A DNA stretch of 64,000 bases from Flavobacterium saccharophilum (GCF_900142735.1 NZ_FRBY01000003.1:372001-436000); one strand, 5' to 3'. Positions 26,034-35,239 are shown, numbered from the stretch's first letter. Notes: generated by a model not told the origin, from the sequence alone. Made by a program: numbers and translations.

Positions 26034-26450
26034 ATGAAAGCATTTAAATTAGAAAACGAACCGAAAATACAAACCGGATTTAAAACTCCGGATCATTATT
26101 TTGATACTTTATCGGCAAAAGTTTTACAGCAAATAAACGACAAAAAAGAAGTAAAAGTAATTCCGATTTACAAACGTAAAAAAGTACTTTCACTAGTGGC
26201 TGCTGCTGCAGTTGTAGTAACTCTTATGATTCCTGTAGTAAACAATTACAATGCAACATCAAAAGAGCTTGATGAAGCGACATTAGAAACTTATTTATCG
26301 TATCAATCCAATTTAAATCAATATGATTTAATGAAAGAACTTGATACAAAAGATATTGACAAACTAAATAAAGGTGTAGCACTTGAACAAGAAACATTAG
26401 AAGATATTTTGTCTTCCAATCCTAATATTGAAAACTTAATTTCAGAATAA
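26034..26450 (+). CDS. Single-pass membrane protein, putative anti-sigma factor
   Basis: 138 residues: a cytoplasmic N-terminal part of about 55 residues (GFKTPDHYFDTLSAKVLQQI), one transmembrane helix (VLSLVAAAAVVVTLMIPVV), then an acidic outer part (DEATLETYLSYQSNL, then LEQETLEDILSSNPNIENLI). The arrangement directly behind an ECF sigma gene (33 bp) suggests an anti-sigma factor. A zinc-binding ZAS motif is absent, so the sigma-binding mode, if any, would be different. In this family the PDHYFD sequence near the N-terminus is common in Bacteroidota. Confidence 0.7.
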   Translation: MKAFKLENEPKIQTGFKTPDHYFDTLSAKVLQQINDKKEVKVIPIYKRKKVLSLVAAAAVVVTLMIPVVNNYNATSKELDEATLETYLSYQSNLNQYDLMKELDTKDIDKLNKGVALEQETLEDILSSNPNIENLISE

Positions 26451-26467
26451 AACAAAAACTTAAAAAG

Positions 26468-26923
26468 ATGAAAATTAAAAACATACTACCGCTATTGATG
26501 TTCTTAATCAGTTTCTCATTTTATGCACAAAATGAAAAAGTAGATGAAAAACGCGAGAAAATTAAAGCCTATAAAGTATCATTTTTAACAACAGAACTTG
26601 AGCTTACTTCTACAGAAGCAGAAAAATTCTGGCCTATTTATAATGCTTTTGATGACAAGCAATATGAATTGCGTCATGAGAAAATGAAAACTTATCTGCG
26701 TAAACTAGATGATGACAAGATTAATTCGATTTCAGAAAAAGAGGCTGCAACTCTTCTATCTCAAATAGAAAGCACAGACAAAGAACTTTATCTCTTGCGT
26801 GAAAAATACATGTCAAATCTTAAAAAGATACTTTCAGCAAAAAAGATATTAAAGCTTAAAAAATCAGAAGATGATTTTAACCGAAAATTGCTAAAACAAT
26901 ATCGCGATAAGGCTGGAAAATAA
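26468..26923 (+). CDS. Spy/CpxP/ZraP-like periplasmic protein
   Basis: 151 residues with a signal peptide (LPLLMFLISFSFYAQ). The mature protein is a helical hairpin rich in Lys/Glu: LTSTEAEKFWPIYNAFDDKQ, then EAATLLSQIESTDKELYLLR, then KYMSNLKKILSAKKILKLKK. The ELTSTEAEKFWPIY segment is the LTxxQ-like signature of periplasmic sensors or chaperones. It starts 18 bp after the preceding gene, so it is cotranscribed with the sigma factor pair. Probably an envelope-stress chaperone or damping protein of the sigma system (inference). Confidence 0.75.
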   Translation: MKIKNILPLLMFLISFSFYAQNEKVDEKREKIKAYKVSFLTTELELTSTEAEKFWPIYNAFDDKQYELRHEKMKTYLRKLDDDKINSISEKEAATLLSQIESTDKELYLLREKYMSNLKKILSAKKILKLKKSEDDFNRKLLKQYRDKAGK

Positions 26924-26940
26924 AAAAGCAACAACAGCGA

Positions 26941-26995
26941 TAAGCCCCCTATATAATAATACTTACTTTATTATTTAGGGGGCTTATTATTTTTA
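26941..26995 (+). terminator. Terminator of the sigma factor operon
   Basis: TAAGCCCCCTA and TAGGGGGCTTA pair, with an AT-rich inner stem (ATAATAAT / ATTATT), and TTATTTTT follows. It also suits the convergent gene ending at 27010. Confidence 0.85.
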
Positions 26996-27009
26996 AATTA
27001 TCTTGTTTT

Positions 27010-28071
27010 CTATTTAAAGCGCAGTCTTACCACCTTATTATGACCTGCAGCAATTGCAGTATTTCGATTAACAAAACGAATTGTAAAAAGTTTTGTATCA
27101 GTGGATAATTGTGTCCAGTTTTCGCCACCATTTTGAGAATATTGAATTCCTTCAGAACCAACACAAACAATCTCTTTACCATTTCCTCCGGGAACATACT
27201 GCACGCATGAAGCGTACCCAAATCCCATATCCTGACCTATTAACTGCCAGGTTTTTCCACCATCTGCGGTAAAAGCTTTATTTCCAGATTTTTTGTTTGG
27301 AAGATCATAGTCACCACCGGCAATAAATCCGTGTTTAGAGTCGTAAAAATCAGCAGTAAAAATTCCTGTCATTGTTTTTCCCTGAACAATAGGAGTTTCA
27401 GTTACTTTCCATGTTTTACCTTTATCAGGAGAATAAAAAACACGTGCTTTTTTACCCCCTGAAACCAGCCAGGTTTCATCACCGTTTATTACTATATTGG
27501 TATTACTGGCTGCAAAAGCTGCTTCACCCTGAGCATTAGTCGGTAGTTTATCCGACAATAATTTTGTCCAGGATTCCCCTCCGTCGCGAGTAACAATAAT
27601 AGAAAAAGTATCTTCAGTAGGATCTCCTATTGCAATCCCTTCTTTATCATTCCAAAATTGCATACTATCGTAAAAAACTTTAGTATTAATTTCTTTATAA
27701 ACTAATTTCACTTTATGGTCTTTTTTAGAAACCTGATAAAGAAGTGCAGGATTTCCCACACTTAATAAAAAAATATTTTTTGAAGTTTGGGCAATACTTC
27801 TAAATTCTAGCTTCAAAGTATCGCGATAAATATGCTCTTCAAATTTTTCTTTTTTTTCTAAATCATAATAACCAAAACGTGAATTATCTCCGCCATACCA
27901 AATTTTATTTTTATCAATAGAAATGGCTCTAATACTAATCTTATCCTGAAATAAAGTATCCACCTGCATCGATGTAAAACCATTAATAAACAGCTTTTTA
28001 TCTTTCTTATTCAATGTTTTAAAGGACACGAATAAAACAAAAGCGCAACAAAACAATAATACTTTCTTCAT
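27010..28071 (-). CDS. BNR/Ycf48-like beta-propeller protein, exported
   Basis: 353 residues: signal peptide (MKKVLLFCCAFVLFVSFKTL), then repeated beta-propeller blades with the Asp-box pattern: TRDGGESWTKL, SPDKGKTWKV, TADGGKTWQLI and SQNGGENWTQL. Such proteins resemble the photosystem assembly factor Ycf48 or exported sialidase-like propellers. In non-phototrophs the role is unknown, probably extracellular binding. No catalytic residues of sialidases are recognisable. Divergent from the gene at 28192. Confidence 0.8.
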   Translation of the reverse strand: MKKVLLFCCAFVLFVSFKTLNKKDKKLFINGFTSMQVDTLFQDKISIRAISIDKNKIWYGGDNSRFGYYDLEKKEKFEEHIYRDTLKLEFRSIAQTSKNIFLLSVGNPALLYQVSKKDHKVKLVYKEINTKVFYDSMQFWNDKEGIAIGDPTEDTFSIIVTRDGGESWTKLLSDKLPTNAQGEAAFAASNTNIVINGDETWLVSGGKKARVFYSPDKGKTWKVTETPIVQGKTMTGIFTADFYDSKHGFIAGGDYDLPNKKSGNKAFTADGGKTWQLIGQDMGFGYASCVQYVPGGNGKEIVCVGSEGIQYSQNGGENWTQLSTDTKLFTIRFVNRNTAIAAGHNKVVRLRFK

Positions 28072-28191
28072 ATAGGTAGAGATTTAGGTGTTGCTAAAAT
28101 ACAATTATTTATAACATATAAAATAGCTTTTGTTTTTTTTTCTGGCACAGTAATTGGATATCCCTGAATATTAATCTTAATATGATTTGCC

Positions 28192-29508
28192 ATGAAAGCC
28201 AAAGTACTTTTTTTAGTGTTCTTAGCAATAGGTCTTAGCTCTTGTTCTGCACAAAGCCAAACCACAGTATATGCGAAAAATTCAGATATCAGCGATAATT
28301 TAGATTTAAGAGCGGTTGCCTCCATTTTTGGAGAATCAGCTAATCTACAGGATTTCGAAAGACGTTTAAATGATCCAAAATATCAAATATCAAATCTTGA
28401 TTTAAATGGAGACGATCAGGTTGATTATCTTCGTGTAATCGAATCTGTAGAAGCCAGAACGCACGTCGTAATCATCCAGGCGGCTCTTGATCGTGATGTG
28501 TATCAGGATATTGCTACAATTGATGTAGAAAGAGATAATTACAATCAGGTAAATGTACAGGTTGTTGGAAACAGCTACTTATACGGAGCCAACTATATTT
28601 ATGAGCCTGTTTACAGTGTTGTTCCGGTAATTTATACCTCATTTTGGATAACAAACTACAGACCTTATATTTCTACCTGGACCTGGGGTTATTATCCTAC
28701 TTATTATTCTGCATGGAGACCTTATCCAATCTACAGATACAGAAATAACATCAATGTTTGTATTAATGTAAACAACCATTACAATTATGTAAACACCAGA
28801 AGGAGTTACAGAGCTCCTGCTTTATACGAATCAAGACGTACTTACGGATATGAAAAAATGCGTCCGAACAATAGTTTTGCGCAAAGACATTCGAATGTTA
28901 GTAATAGATATGAGTTAGATCAAAGACGTGTTGCAAGCAGAGAATCTAGCAGAAATTCTAATGTTTACAACAGTAACAGATCTAATACAAATAGAGTTTC
29001 TGATAACAACACCAGAAACATAAGCAGAGACAATACTCAAAACAGAGGTAATTCTGACAAAAACTACAACTCAAATCGTGTTTCATCAAGAGATAACGAA
29101 AACAAAGTAAGTACACCTACAAGAGTTGAAAATACACAGAGAACTACTGAACCAAGACGTGATTATTCTGAAAACAATAATTCAAGAGGGAATTCTGAAA
29201 AAAGAATGAATACAAACAGAACAGCTGCAACTCCAAGAACCGAAGCACCTAGAAACTCAGACTATAATACGAATAACTCAAGAGGAAATTCAGAAAAAAG
29301 AATGAATACAAACAGAGCAGCTTCGTCTCCAAGAGCAGAAGCTCCAAGAAACTACACTGAAAACAGAGCTAGTACTGCAAGACCACAAACTACTCAAAGT
29401 CCTCAAAGATCTGAAGCTCCGAGAGTAAGTCAGGAATCAAGAGGAGGAGGTAATTCACAAAAAGAGAACAACTCTGGTGGTTCAAGAGGTAACGGTAGAA
29501 GAATATAA
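28192..29508 (+). CDS. Exported protein with Asn/Arg/Ser-rich repeat tail
   Basis: 438 residues. A lipoprotein-like signal (FLVFLAIGLSSCSAQ) is followed by a conserved N-terminal domain with an EF-hand-like loop (LDLNGDDQVDYLRVIE) and a Tyr/Trp-rich hydrophobic section (ISTWTWGYYPTYYSAWRPYP). From about residue 205 the protein is low-complexity, rich in Arg, Asn and Ser. It includes two 32-residue tandem repeats (DNA 29176-29367) sharing NNSRGNSEKRMNTNR. The tail is probably unfolded and could bind polyanions. No family name recognised; several Bacteroidota proteins have this build. Confidence 0.7.
   Translation: MKAKVLFLVFLAIGLSSCSAQSQTTVYAKNSDISDNLDLRAVASIFGESANLQDFERRLNDPKYQISNLDLNGDDQVDYLRVIESVEARTHVVIIQAALDRDVYQDIATIDVERDNYNQVNVQVVGNSYLYGANYIYEPVYSVVPVIYTSFWITNYRPYISTWTWGYYPTYYSAWRPYPIYRYRNNINVCINVNNHYNYVNTRRSYRAPALYESRRTYGYEKMRPNNSFAQRHSNVSNRYELDQRRVASRESSRNSNVYNSNRSNTNRVSDNNTRNISRDNTQNRGNSDKNYNSNRVSSRDNENKVSTPTRVENTQRTTEPRRDYSENNNSRGNSEKRMNTNRTAATPRTEAPRNSDYNTNNSRGNSEKRMNTNRAASSPRAEAPRNYTENRASTARPQTTQSPQRSEAPRVSQESRGGGNSQKENNSGGSRGNGRRI
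29176..29367 (+). repeat. Two tandem 96-bp coding repeats
   Basis: Units 29176-29271 and 29272-29367 encode NNSRGNSEKRMNTNRxAxxP plus a variable end. The protein sequence is better conserved than third codon positions, so the repeat is not a very recent duplication. Confidence 0.75.
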
Positions 29509-29532
29509 TCTTAAGCCAGGTTTCAATAAAAA

Positions 29533-29570
29533 CTAAAAGCACAATTGTTTAATTGTGCTTTTTTTTATTT
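29533..29570 (+). terminator. Terminator after the repeat-tail protein gene
   Basis: AAAAGCACAATT and AATTGTGCTTTT form the stem with a 4-nt loop, then TTTTTATTTTT. Confidence 0.9.
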
Positions 29571-29580
29571 TTACTATTAA

Positions 29581-29613
29581 TTGACGCTAATTTATTTTAA
29601 AACAGTAAATTTG
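29581..29613 (+). promoter_or_regulatory. Promoter of kup (TTG -33 and TAAATTTG -7)
   Basis: TTG at 29581-29583 and TAAATTTG at 29606-29613 are 22 bp apart, matching the Bacteroidota consensus TTG-N17-23-TAnnTTTG. The -33 TTG would also read as an upstream start codon, which this promoter argues against. Confidence 0.7.
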
Positions 29614-29637
29614 CAACCGTCTTTTATAAAAATATAC

Positions 29638-31611
29638 ATGAGCGCAGCGCATAAAAACTTACACAGTAAGTTGTCTATTGGGGGTTTATTGATCACATTA
29701 GGAATTATTTATGGAGATATTGGTACATCTCCATTGTATGTAATGAAAGCCATATTAGGCGATCATATCATCAATGCGGACATCGTTTTAGGAGGTATCT
29801 CTTGTGTCTTTTGGACACTGACATTACAAACCACTATAAAATATGTACTTATCACCTTAAGTGCAGATAATCATGGTGAAGGCGGTATTTTTGCTTTGTA
29901 TGCCTTAGTTAAAAAAACCAAAATTCAGTGGCTCATCGTGCCCGCCATTATTGGAGGAAGTGCATTGCTTGCCGATGGAATTATTACCCCACCCATTTCG
30001 ATTTCCTCTGCTGTAGAAGGAATCAGGGCATTCTATCCAACAATGGAAACTTCAACTATTGTCTATATTGTAATTGGAATTCTATTCATACTTTTTACCA
30101 TACAACAATTTGGAACTAAACTAGTTGGTAAGTTTTTCGCTCCTATGATGTTAATTTGGTTCGCGATGTTAGGTACGTTGGGAGCTATTCAAATTTTAGA
30201 TCATCCAGAGGTTATAAAAGCTATTAATCCATATTATGCTTACCATTTGCTATCTATACATCCTGATGGTTTCTTCGTTTTAGGATTTGTATTTTTATGT
30301 ACTACAGGAGCTGAAGCATTGTATTCAGATATGGGACATTGTGGACGAAAAAATATCAGAATTAGCTGGATCTTTGTAAAAACAACTTTGGTTTTAAATT
30401 ATTTTGGTCAGGCAGCTTACTTAATTCACCATGAAGGAAATACATTACAACAATTAGGCGGAGAAAACGGAAATCCTTTCTATCTTATTATGCCGCACTG
30501 GTTTTTGCCATTCGGAATTGTAGTAGCTACATTAGCGGCTGTAATTGCATCTCAGGCACTTATTAGTGGTTCATTTACATTGATAAATGAAGCAATGCGT
30601 TTGAATTTCTGGCCGAAAGTAAAAATCAAATATCCAACTGAAGTAAAAGGACAATTGTATATTCCATCAATTAACTGGTTGTTATTTTTTGGTTGCGTGG
30701 GTATTGTATTGCACTTTCAGGAATCAGGAAATATGGAACATGCTTATGGTCTTGCCATTATTTTATGTATGATCATGACTACAATTTTGCTGAATTACTA
30801 CTTAATCATGAAACGTGTGAAACTATATTTTATGGTGCCACTAATCACGATTTATTTATTAATTGAATTCAGTTTCCTTTTTGCTAATATTACCAAATTT
30901 GCCGAAGGTGGTTATGTGACTTTAATCATTGCAATAATGCTTATTTCGATCATGACGATTTGGTATTTGGCTAAGAAAATTAATAAAAGCTACACTAAAA
31001 TCATCAAAATCGATGATTATAAGAAAGTTTTAATGGAGTTGAGCGAAGATCTTTCAATCCCTAAATATGCAACGCATTTAGTATATATGACTAATGCGAA
31101 TCGTGTTGATGAATTGGAGGAAAAAGTGATTTACTCTATTTTACAAAAACGTCCAAAAAGAGCTGATATCTATTGGTTCGTACACGTAAACATTTTGACT
31201 GAACCTTATAAAACACAATATAAAGTTACTGAAATAGCGAAAGACGATATTTACAGAATTGACTTTAACTTAGGTTTTAGAGAACCAACCAAAATCAATT
31301 TGATGTTTAGAGAAGTAATTCGTGACATGGTAAAACGTGGAGAAGTTGATATCACCAGCCGTTACGAATCATTAAACAAAAACAATATTATTGGTGACTT
31401 TAAATTTGTATTGTCTGAGAAATTTTTATCCAATGACAACGATTTAAGATGGCACGAAAACATTATCATGAACTCTTATTTCTTTATTAAGAAATTGAGT
31501 TTGTCTGAAGAAAGAGCTTTTGGTTTAGATAGTAGTTCTGTGAAAATCGAGAAATTCCCAATGGTGCTTCACGCTCCGGAAAACATCGGATTGACCCGAA
31601 TTATAAAATAA
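29638..31611 (+). CDS. kup: KUP-type potassium uptake protein
   Basis: 657 residues from the ATG at 29638 (MSAAHKNLHSKLSIGGLL). An in-frame TTG at 29581 is instead the -33 promoter element. About 12 transmembrane helices follow, with KUP signatures: IYGDIGTSPLYVMKAI, ADNHGEGGIFALYAL, LALVKKTKIQWL-like and TTGAEALYSDMGHCGRKNIR. The soluble C-terminal domain runs from about residue 470. It takes up K+ with protons across the inner membrane. The gene is alone, with terminators before (29533) and after (31634). Identification is certain. Confidence 0.95.
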   Translation: MSAAHKNLHSKLSIGGLLITLGIIYGDIGTSPLYVMKAILGDHIINADIVLGGISCVFWTLTLQTTIKYVLITLSADNHGEGGIFALYALVKKTKIQWLIVPAIIGGSALLADGIITPPISISSAVEGIRAFYPTMETSTIVYIVIGILFILFTIQQFGTKLVGKFFAPMMLIWFAMLGTLGAIQILDHPEVIKAINPYYAYHLLSIHPDGFFVLGFVFLCTTGAEALYSDMGHCGRKNIRISWIFVKTTLVLNYFGQAAYLIHHEGNTLQQLGGENGNPFYLIMPHWFLPFGIVVATLAAVIASQALISGSFTLINEAMRLNFWPKVKIKYPTEVKGQLYIPSINWLLFFGCVGIVLHFQESGNMEHAYGLAIILCMIMTTILLNYYLIMKRVKLYFMVPLITIYLLIEFSFLFANITKFAEGGYVTLIIAIMLISIMTIWYLAKKINKSYTKIIKIDDYKKVLMELSEDLSIPKYATHLVYMTNANRVDELEEKVIYSILQKRPKRADIYWFVHVNILTEPYKTQYKVTEIAKDDIYRIDFNLGFREPTKINLMFREVIRDMVKRGEVDITSRYESLNKNNIIGDFKFVLSEKFLSNDNDLRWHENIIMNSYFFIKKLSLSEERAFGLDSSSVKIEKFPMVLHAPENIGLTRIIK

Positions 31612-31633
31612 AATCATTTATAAAATAACGCCG

Positions 31634-31675
31634 AAAAACACTCTTTTAAACTTTATCAGAGTGTTTTTCTTCTTT
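31634..31675 (+). terminator. Terminator of kup
   Basis: AAAAACACTC and GAGTGTTTTT pair across a 15-nt loop, followed by CTTCTTTT. Confidence 0.85.
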
Positions 31676-31759
31676 TACTGAAAGTTGAAAAATAACAATC
31701 AAAATTAAAAATTTAACTTTCAATCAATTAATAGTACCTTTGCAACTCAAATAATTAAA

Positions 31760-32974
31760 ATGAGATTACACAGAAATTTAGTTTATACTACCATCGATTC
31801 TTTAAATGCTATCTTCAATGAAGGAGAATATGCAGATAAAGTGGTAGCAAGAGCATTAAAAAAAGACAAACGTTGGGGAAGTTCTGACAGGAAGTTTGTT
31901 GCTGAAACGATATACGAAATTGTTCGTTGGAAAAGATTATACGCAGAAATTGCAGAAGTTAAAGAACCTTTTGACAGAGACAATTTATGGAGAATGTTTG
32001 CTGTTTGGGCAGTTTTGAGAGGATACCCTATTCCGGATTGGAGACAATTGGAAGGAACTCCTGAAAGAAAAATAAAAGGCCGTTTTGACGAACTTTCAAA
32101 AACCAGAGCACTTAAAGAATCTATTCCGGACTGGATGGATGAATTGGGTGTAAAAGAACTTGGCGAAGCAGTTTGGTCTAAAGAGATTGCAGCTCAAAAC
32201 CAACCAGCAAAAGTAATTTTAAGAACGAACACGCTTAAAGGAACTAAAGAAAGCTTAAGAAATACCTTGATGGATTTAAATATTGAAACAGAATATTTAA
32301 AAGATCAGCCTGAAGCTTTGGTTTTAAAAGAAAGAGCCAATGTATTTTTAACAGATGCTTTTAAACAAGGGCTTTTTGAAGTTCAGGATGCTAACTCACA
32401 ATTGGTTGCAGGTTTCCTTGATGTAAAGCCCGGAATGCGTGTGGTTGACACTTGTGCCGGAGCCGGAGGAAAAACATTGCATATTGCTTCTTTAATGGAA
32501 AATAAAGGACAATTGATTGCAATGGATTTGTACGAAAGCAAATTGAAACAATTGAAATTAAGAGCTAAAAGAAATGGCGCTTTTAATATTGAATATCGTA
32601 TTATTGACACTACAAAGGTGATCAAAAAATTACACGAAAAAGCAGATCGCGTTTTAATTGATGCACCATGTAGCGGTTTAGGAGTTTTAAAAAGAAACCC
32701 TGACGCCAAATGGAAATTACAACCTGAATTTATTGATAATATCCGTAAAGTTCAAAGTGAAGTTTTAGAAAGTTATTCTAAAATTGTAAAGCCAGGCGGT
32801 AAATTAGTTTACGCAACTTGTTCAGTATTGCCATCAGAGAATCAGGAACAAGTGGAAAAATTCTTAAAAACTGAAATCGGAAAACAATTTACATTCATAA
32901 AAGATCGTAAAATTTTGGCTTCTGAGTCTGGTTTTGATGGATTTTATATGGCATTGTTAGAACGTAAAGCTTAA
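31760..32974 (+). CDS. RsmB/NOL1-NOP2-Sun family RNA m5C methyltransferase
   Basis: 404 residues. SAM-binding motif DTCAGAGGKTLHIASLMENK, then MDLYESKLKQLKLRAKR, the catalytic cysteine motif IDAPCSGLGVLKRNPDAKW and the second cysteine in YATCSVLPSENQEQVEKFL. Both cysteines needed for m5C formation are present. The N-terminal ~130 residues are of the NusB-like/RsmB-associated type. The target is probably 16S rRNA C967 or a similar rRNA position, but sequence alone cannot tell. A TACCTTTG box (31735-31742) precedes the gene. Confidence 0.9.
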   Translation: MRLHRNLVYTTIDSLNAIFNEGEYADKVVARALKKDKRWGSSDRKFVAETIYEIVRWKRLYAEIAEVKEPFDRDNLWRMFAVWAVLRGYPIPDWRQLEGTPERKIKGRFDELSKTRALKESIPDWMDELGVKELGEAVWSKEIAAQNQPAKVILRTNTLKGTKESLRNTLMDLNIETEYLKDQPEALVLKERANVFLTDAFKQGLFEVQDANSQLVAGFLDVKPGMRVVDTCAGAGGKTLHIASLMENKGQLIAMDLYESKLKQLKLRAKRNGAFNIEYRIIDTTKVIKKLHEKADRVLIDAPCSGLGVLKRNPDAKWKLQPEFIDNIRKVQSEVLESYSKIVKPGGKLVYATCSVLPSENQEQVEKFLKTEIGKQFTFIKDRKILASESGFDGFYMALLERKA

Positions 32975-33007
32975 AATTAAATTCCAACTTTGGGATTATA
33001 TTCCAAT

Positions 33008-33056
33008 AAAAAAATTCCAAATTCCAACTTTATAATTGGGATTTGGATTTTTTTGT
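33008..33056. terminator. AT-rich hairpin terminator / repeat (AAATTCCAAATTCCAA family)
   Basis: AAAAATTCCAAATTCCAA pairs with TTGGGATTTGGATTTTTTT. Related pieces lie before it (32977-33000) and after it (33109-33140), and the same family recurs at 38164-38231. It lies between convergent genes and can end both. A lone CCCC-gta-GGGA hairpin at 33092-33104 may be a decayed unit of the 1108 family. Confidence 0.7.
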
Positions 33057-33147
33057 TTCTTAGGATTATAAAATACCTGAAGTGATTATCTGCCCCGTAG
33101 GGACTATACCAAAATTGGAATTTGGATTTTTTTAATTGGAATTTCTA

Positions 33148-34188
33148 TTAAAGTAAGCTTGGCTTTCTTAGTAATTTTCCGTTTTCATTTTCCTTGAATT
33201 TCGGAACAAAAACTATTTCTTTTGGTTTTTCGTACTTATCTAAAACATCAAAAAAATCAGCAGCAAAATCTTGTTTTTCCCCTTCAATAACCAAAATTAA
33301 TTTTTCTCCCAAAGTAACATCAGGTATTCCGGTCACAAAAAATCTGGAATCTAATTTTTCAATCAGCTTTGCTTCTATTTGTTCGGGAATCAGCTTCACT
33401 CCTCCACTATTAATCACATTATCAATTCTTCCTAAAAAAATAAATTGATTTTCTCTTATTATTTCAACTAAGTCATTAGTAACAATCGGCTCATCAGAAA
33501 TTGACGGAACGGTAATTACCAGACAACCACGATCATCCTGTGCTATTTTTACATTTGGCAAAACAGTAAAAACACTTTCCCCTAATTTTTTAGCAGCAAT
33601 ATGAGTAATCGTCTCAGTCATACCATAGGTTTCGTAAATCTCCGTTTTCAAAGGCAATAATTTAGCTTCAAGTGCCGAATCTAATTTTGCTCCTCCAATG
33701 ATTAACTTTTTTACATTTACCAATTCTTCAATCGAATTTTGAACTTGTAAAGGTACCATTGCAACAAAGTCATATTTGGTTTCATTTAAGGCTAACGGTT
33801 CTGTACTTGGCGTTACGACATCTAAATCGAGGCCTAAAATTAAGCTTCGAACCAGCATCATTTTACCGGCAACAAATTTTACCGGCAGGCAAAGTAAAGC
33901 TTTATTACGAGGTTCTAATTCAAAAAAATCTCCAGTAGCCAAGGCTGATTGAATCATAGCTTGTTTCTCTAATTTTACTGTCTTCGGAAGTCCGGTTGTC
34001 CCCGAAGTTCTCATTTCGATATAGTCTTTATGATCGAACCAATCCAGTAAAAATTCGCCTATCGCCTGTTCATTTGAATCACCTTCTTTTATATAATCAT
34101 AAGCCACCCTGCACAAATCAGTTGCGTTTAAATGGTATCCATTTATTCTAAAATGATTGTGAACATTTTTGTGTGTTAACTCTAACAT
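33148..34188 (-). CDS. menE: o-Succinylbenzoate-CoA ligase (AMP-binding enzyme)
   Basis: 346 residues, a short adenylate-forming enzyme. The phosphate-binding loop is MRTSGTTGLPKTVKLEK. The adenylation motif is IYETYGMTETITHIA, followed by the C-terminal subdomain FLGRIDNVINSGGVKLIPEQ with ENGKLLRKPSLL carrying the catalytic lysine. It lacks the ~100 N-terminal residues of E. coli MenE, which is normal for the Bacteroidota form. It activates OSB in menaquinone synthesis. The CPBP protease gene lies only 6 bp upstream on the same strand, so the two are cotranscribed. Other men genes are not in the window. Confidence 0.85.
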   Translation of the reverse strand: MLELTHKNVHNHFRINGYHLNATDLCRVAYDYIKEGDSNEQAIGEFLLDWFDHKDYIEMRTSGTTGLPKTVKLEKQAMIQSALATGDFFELEPRNKALLCLPVKFVAGKMMLVRSLILGLDLDVVTPSTEPLALNETKYDFVAMVPLQVQNSIEELVNVKKLIIGGAKLDSALEAKLLPLKTEIYETYGMTETITHIAAKKLGESVFTVLPNVKIAQDDRGCLVITVPSISDEPIVTNDLVEIIRENQFIFLGRIDNVINSGGVKLIPEQIEAKLIEKLDSRFFVTGIPDVTLGEKLILVIEGEKQDFAADFFDVLDKYEKPKEIVFVPKFKENENGKLLRKPSLL

Positions 34189-34194
34189 AAGTAT

Positions 34195-35127
34195 TTAGTT
34201 TGATGATTCTAAGATACTAATTTTCCCGGTTAATTTCTCTTTCCAATTACTCCATTTATACCTTTTAGCAAAAATAAACAGCAAAATTGGGTAAACGACA
34301 AATATCGGCAGAATAACATCATATCCGGCTGACGGCTCTGACATGTCTTTAAAAATAGAATAGGTCTGAAACACTGACCAATCTGAAGTAACCAGTAAGG
34401 CTCCAACTAAATTATTAGCAGCATGAAAACCTAAGGCCAGCTCCATTCCTTCATCCATTAATGTGATAATTCCTAAAAACAATCCTGTTCCAATATAATA
34501 AATCATTATAACGTAGCCCATTTTTGCTACTTCAGGATTAAAAAAATGCATTGACCCAAAAATCAGCGAAGTCATGAGAAGTGGAAACCATTTATTGTGA
34601 GCCAGATTAGCAAATCCCTGCATCAAATACCCTCTAAAAACATACTCTTCAGTACTCGTTTGTATCGGAATAAATATGGTACCTACTACTATTAAAATTA
34701 AGAAAGGCACCAATTTAAAATTCCAGACAAAATTCTCAGGCGATTTCATATAAAGTGCAAAAAAACTTAAAGCTGAAAATACAGCCCATAACACAAATGA
34801 AAATACAACACGATTCCAGTCTACCTTTTTACGCGATGTTGTTACAGATAAAAGTGTTTGATTATGCAAGTATTTTACAACAAAGTAAATTCCCGCAAAG
34901 GCAAAAGCAAAAGAAATCATAACCAGAAACAAAGTTAGATTTGGGTCGAAAATACTCATAGCCCCCTCATTGTCTGTAGGAAAAGCTTTTTTGTTTACAA
35001 AACTGGAATACAAAATCGCTGCAGAAAAAGGAATTTGCCCTATAAAAGATGCTATAATGATTAAAACGGACCCGATGAGATAGAGCCAAAATTTATTTTG
35101 CGGTTTAATTCCCTGTTCTAAAAACAT
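34195..35127 (-). CDS. CPBP family intramembrane metalloprotease
   Basis: 310 residues with about 8 hydrophobic segments. The CPBP/Abi motifs are EEYVFRGYLMQG (EExxxR), FGSMHFFNP (FxxxH) and GFHAANNLVGALL (HxxxN/B), so the metal-binding glutamate and histidines are intact. The family includes CAAX prenyl-protease-like and bacteriocin-immunity proteins; the substrate is unknown. It is the first gene of a two-gene unit with menE (6 bp apart). The start is divergent from arsC. Confidence 0.88.
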   Translation of the reverse strand: MFLEQGIKPQNKFWLYLIGSVLIIIASFIGQIPFSAAILYSSFVNKKAFPTDNEGAMSIFDPNLTLFLVMISFAFAFAGIYFVVKYLHNQTLLSVTTSRKKVDWNRVVFSFVLWAVFSALSFFALYMKSPENFVWNFKLVPFLILIVVGTIFIPIQTSTEEYVFRGYLMQGFANLAHNKWFPLLMTSLIFGSMHFFNPEVAKMGYVIMIYYIGTGLFLGIITLMDEGMELALGFHAANNLVGALLVTSDWSVFQTYSIFKDMSEPSAGYDVILPIFVVYPILLFIFAKRYKWSNWKEKLTGKISILESSN

Positions 35128-35239
35128 AGTTTAAAATTTAAAAATGAGGATTCAATTTAATAAGTAAATCTTATTTTTGGTGTTGCTAAAATACCTTTTT
35201 TTGCATTAACTATTCTTACAACAATCTAAATATAACAAA

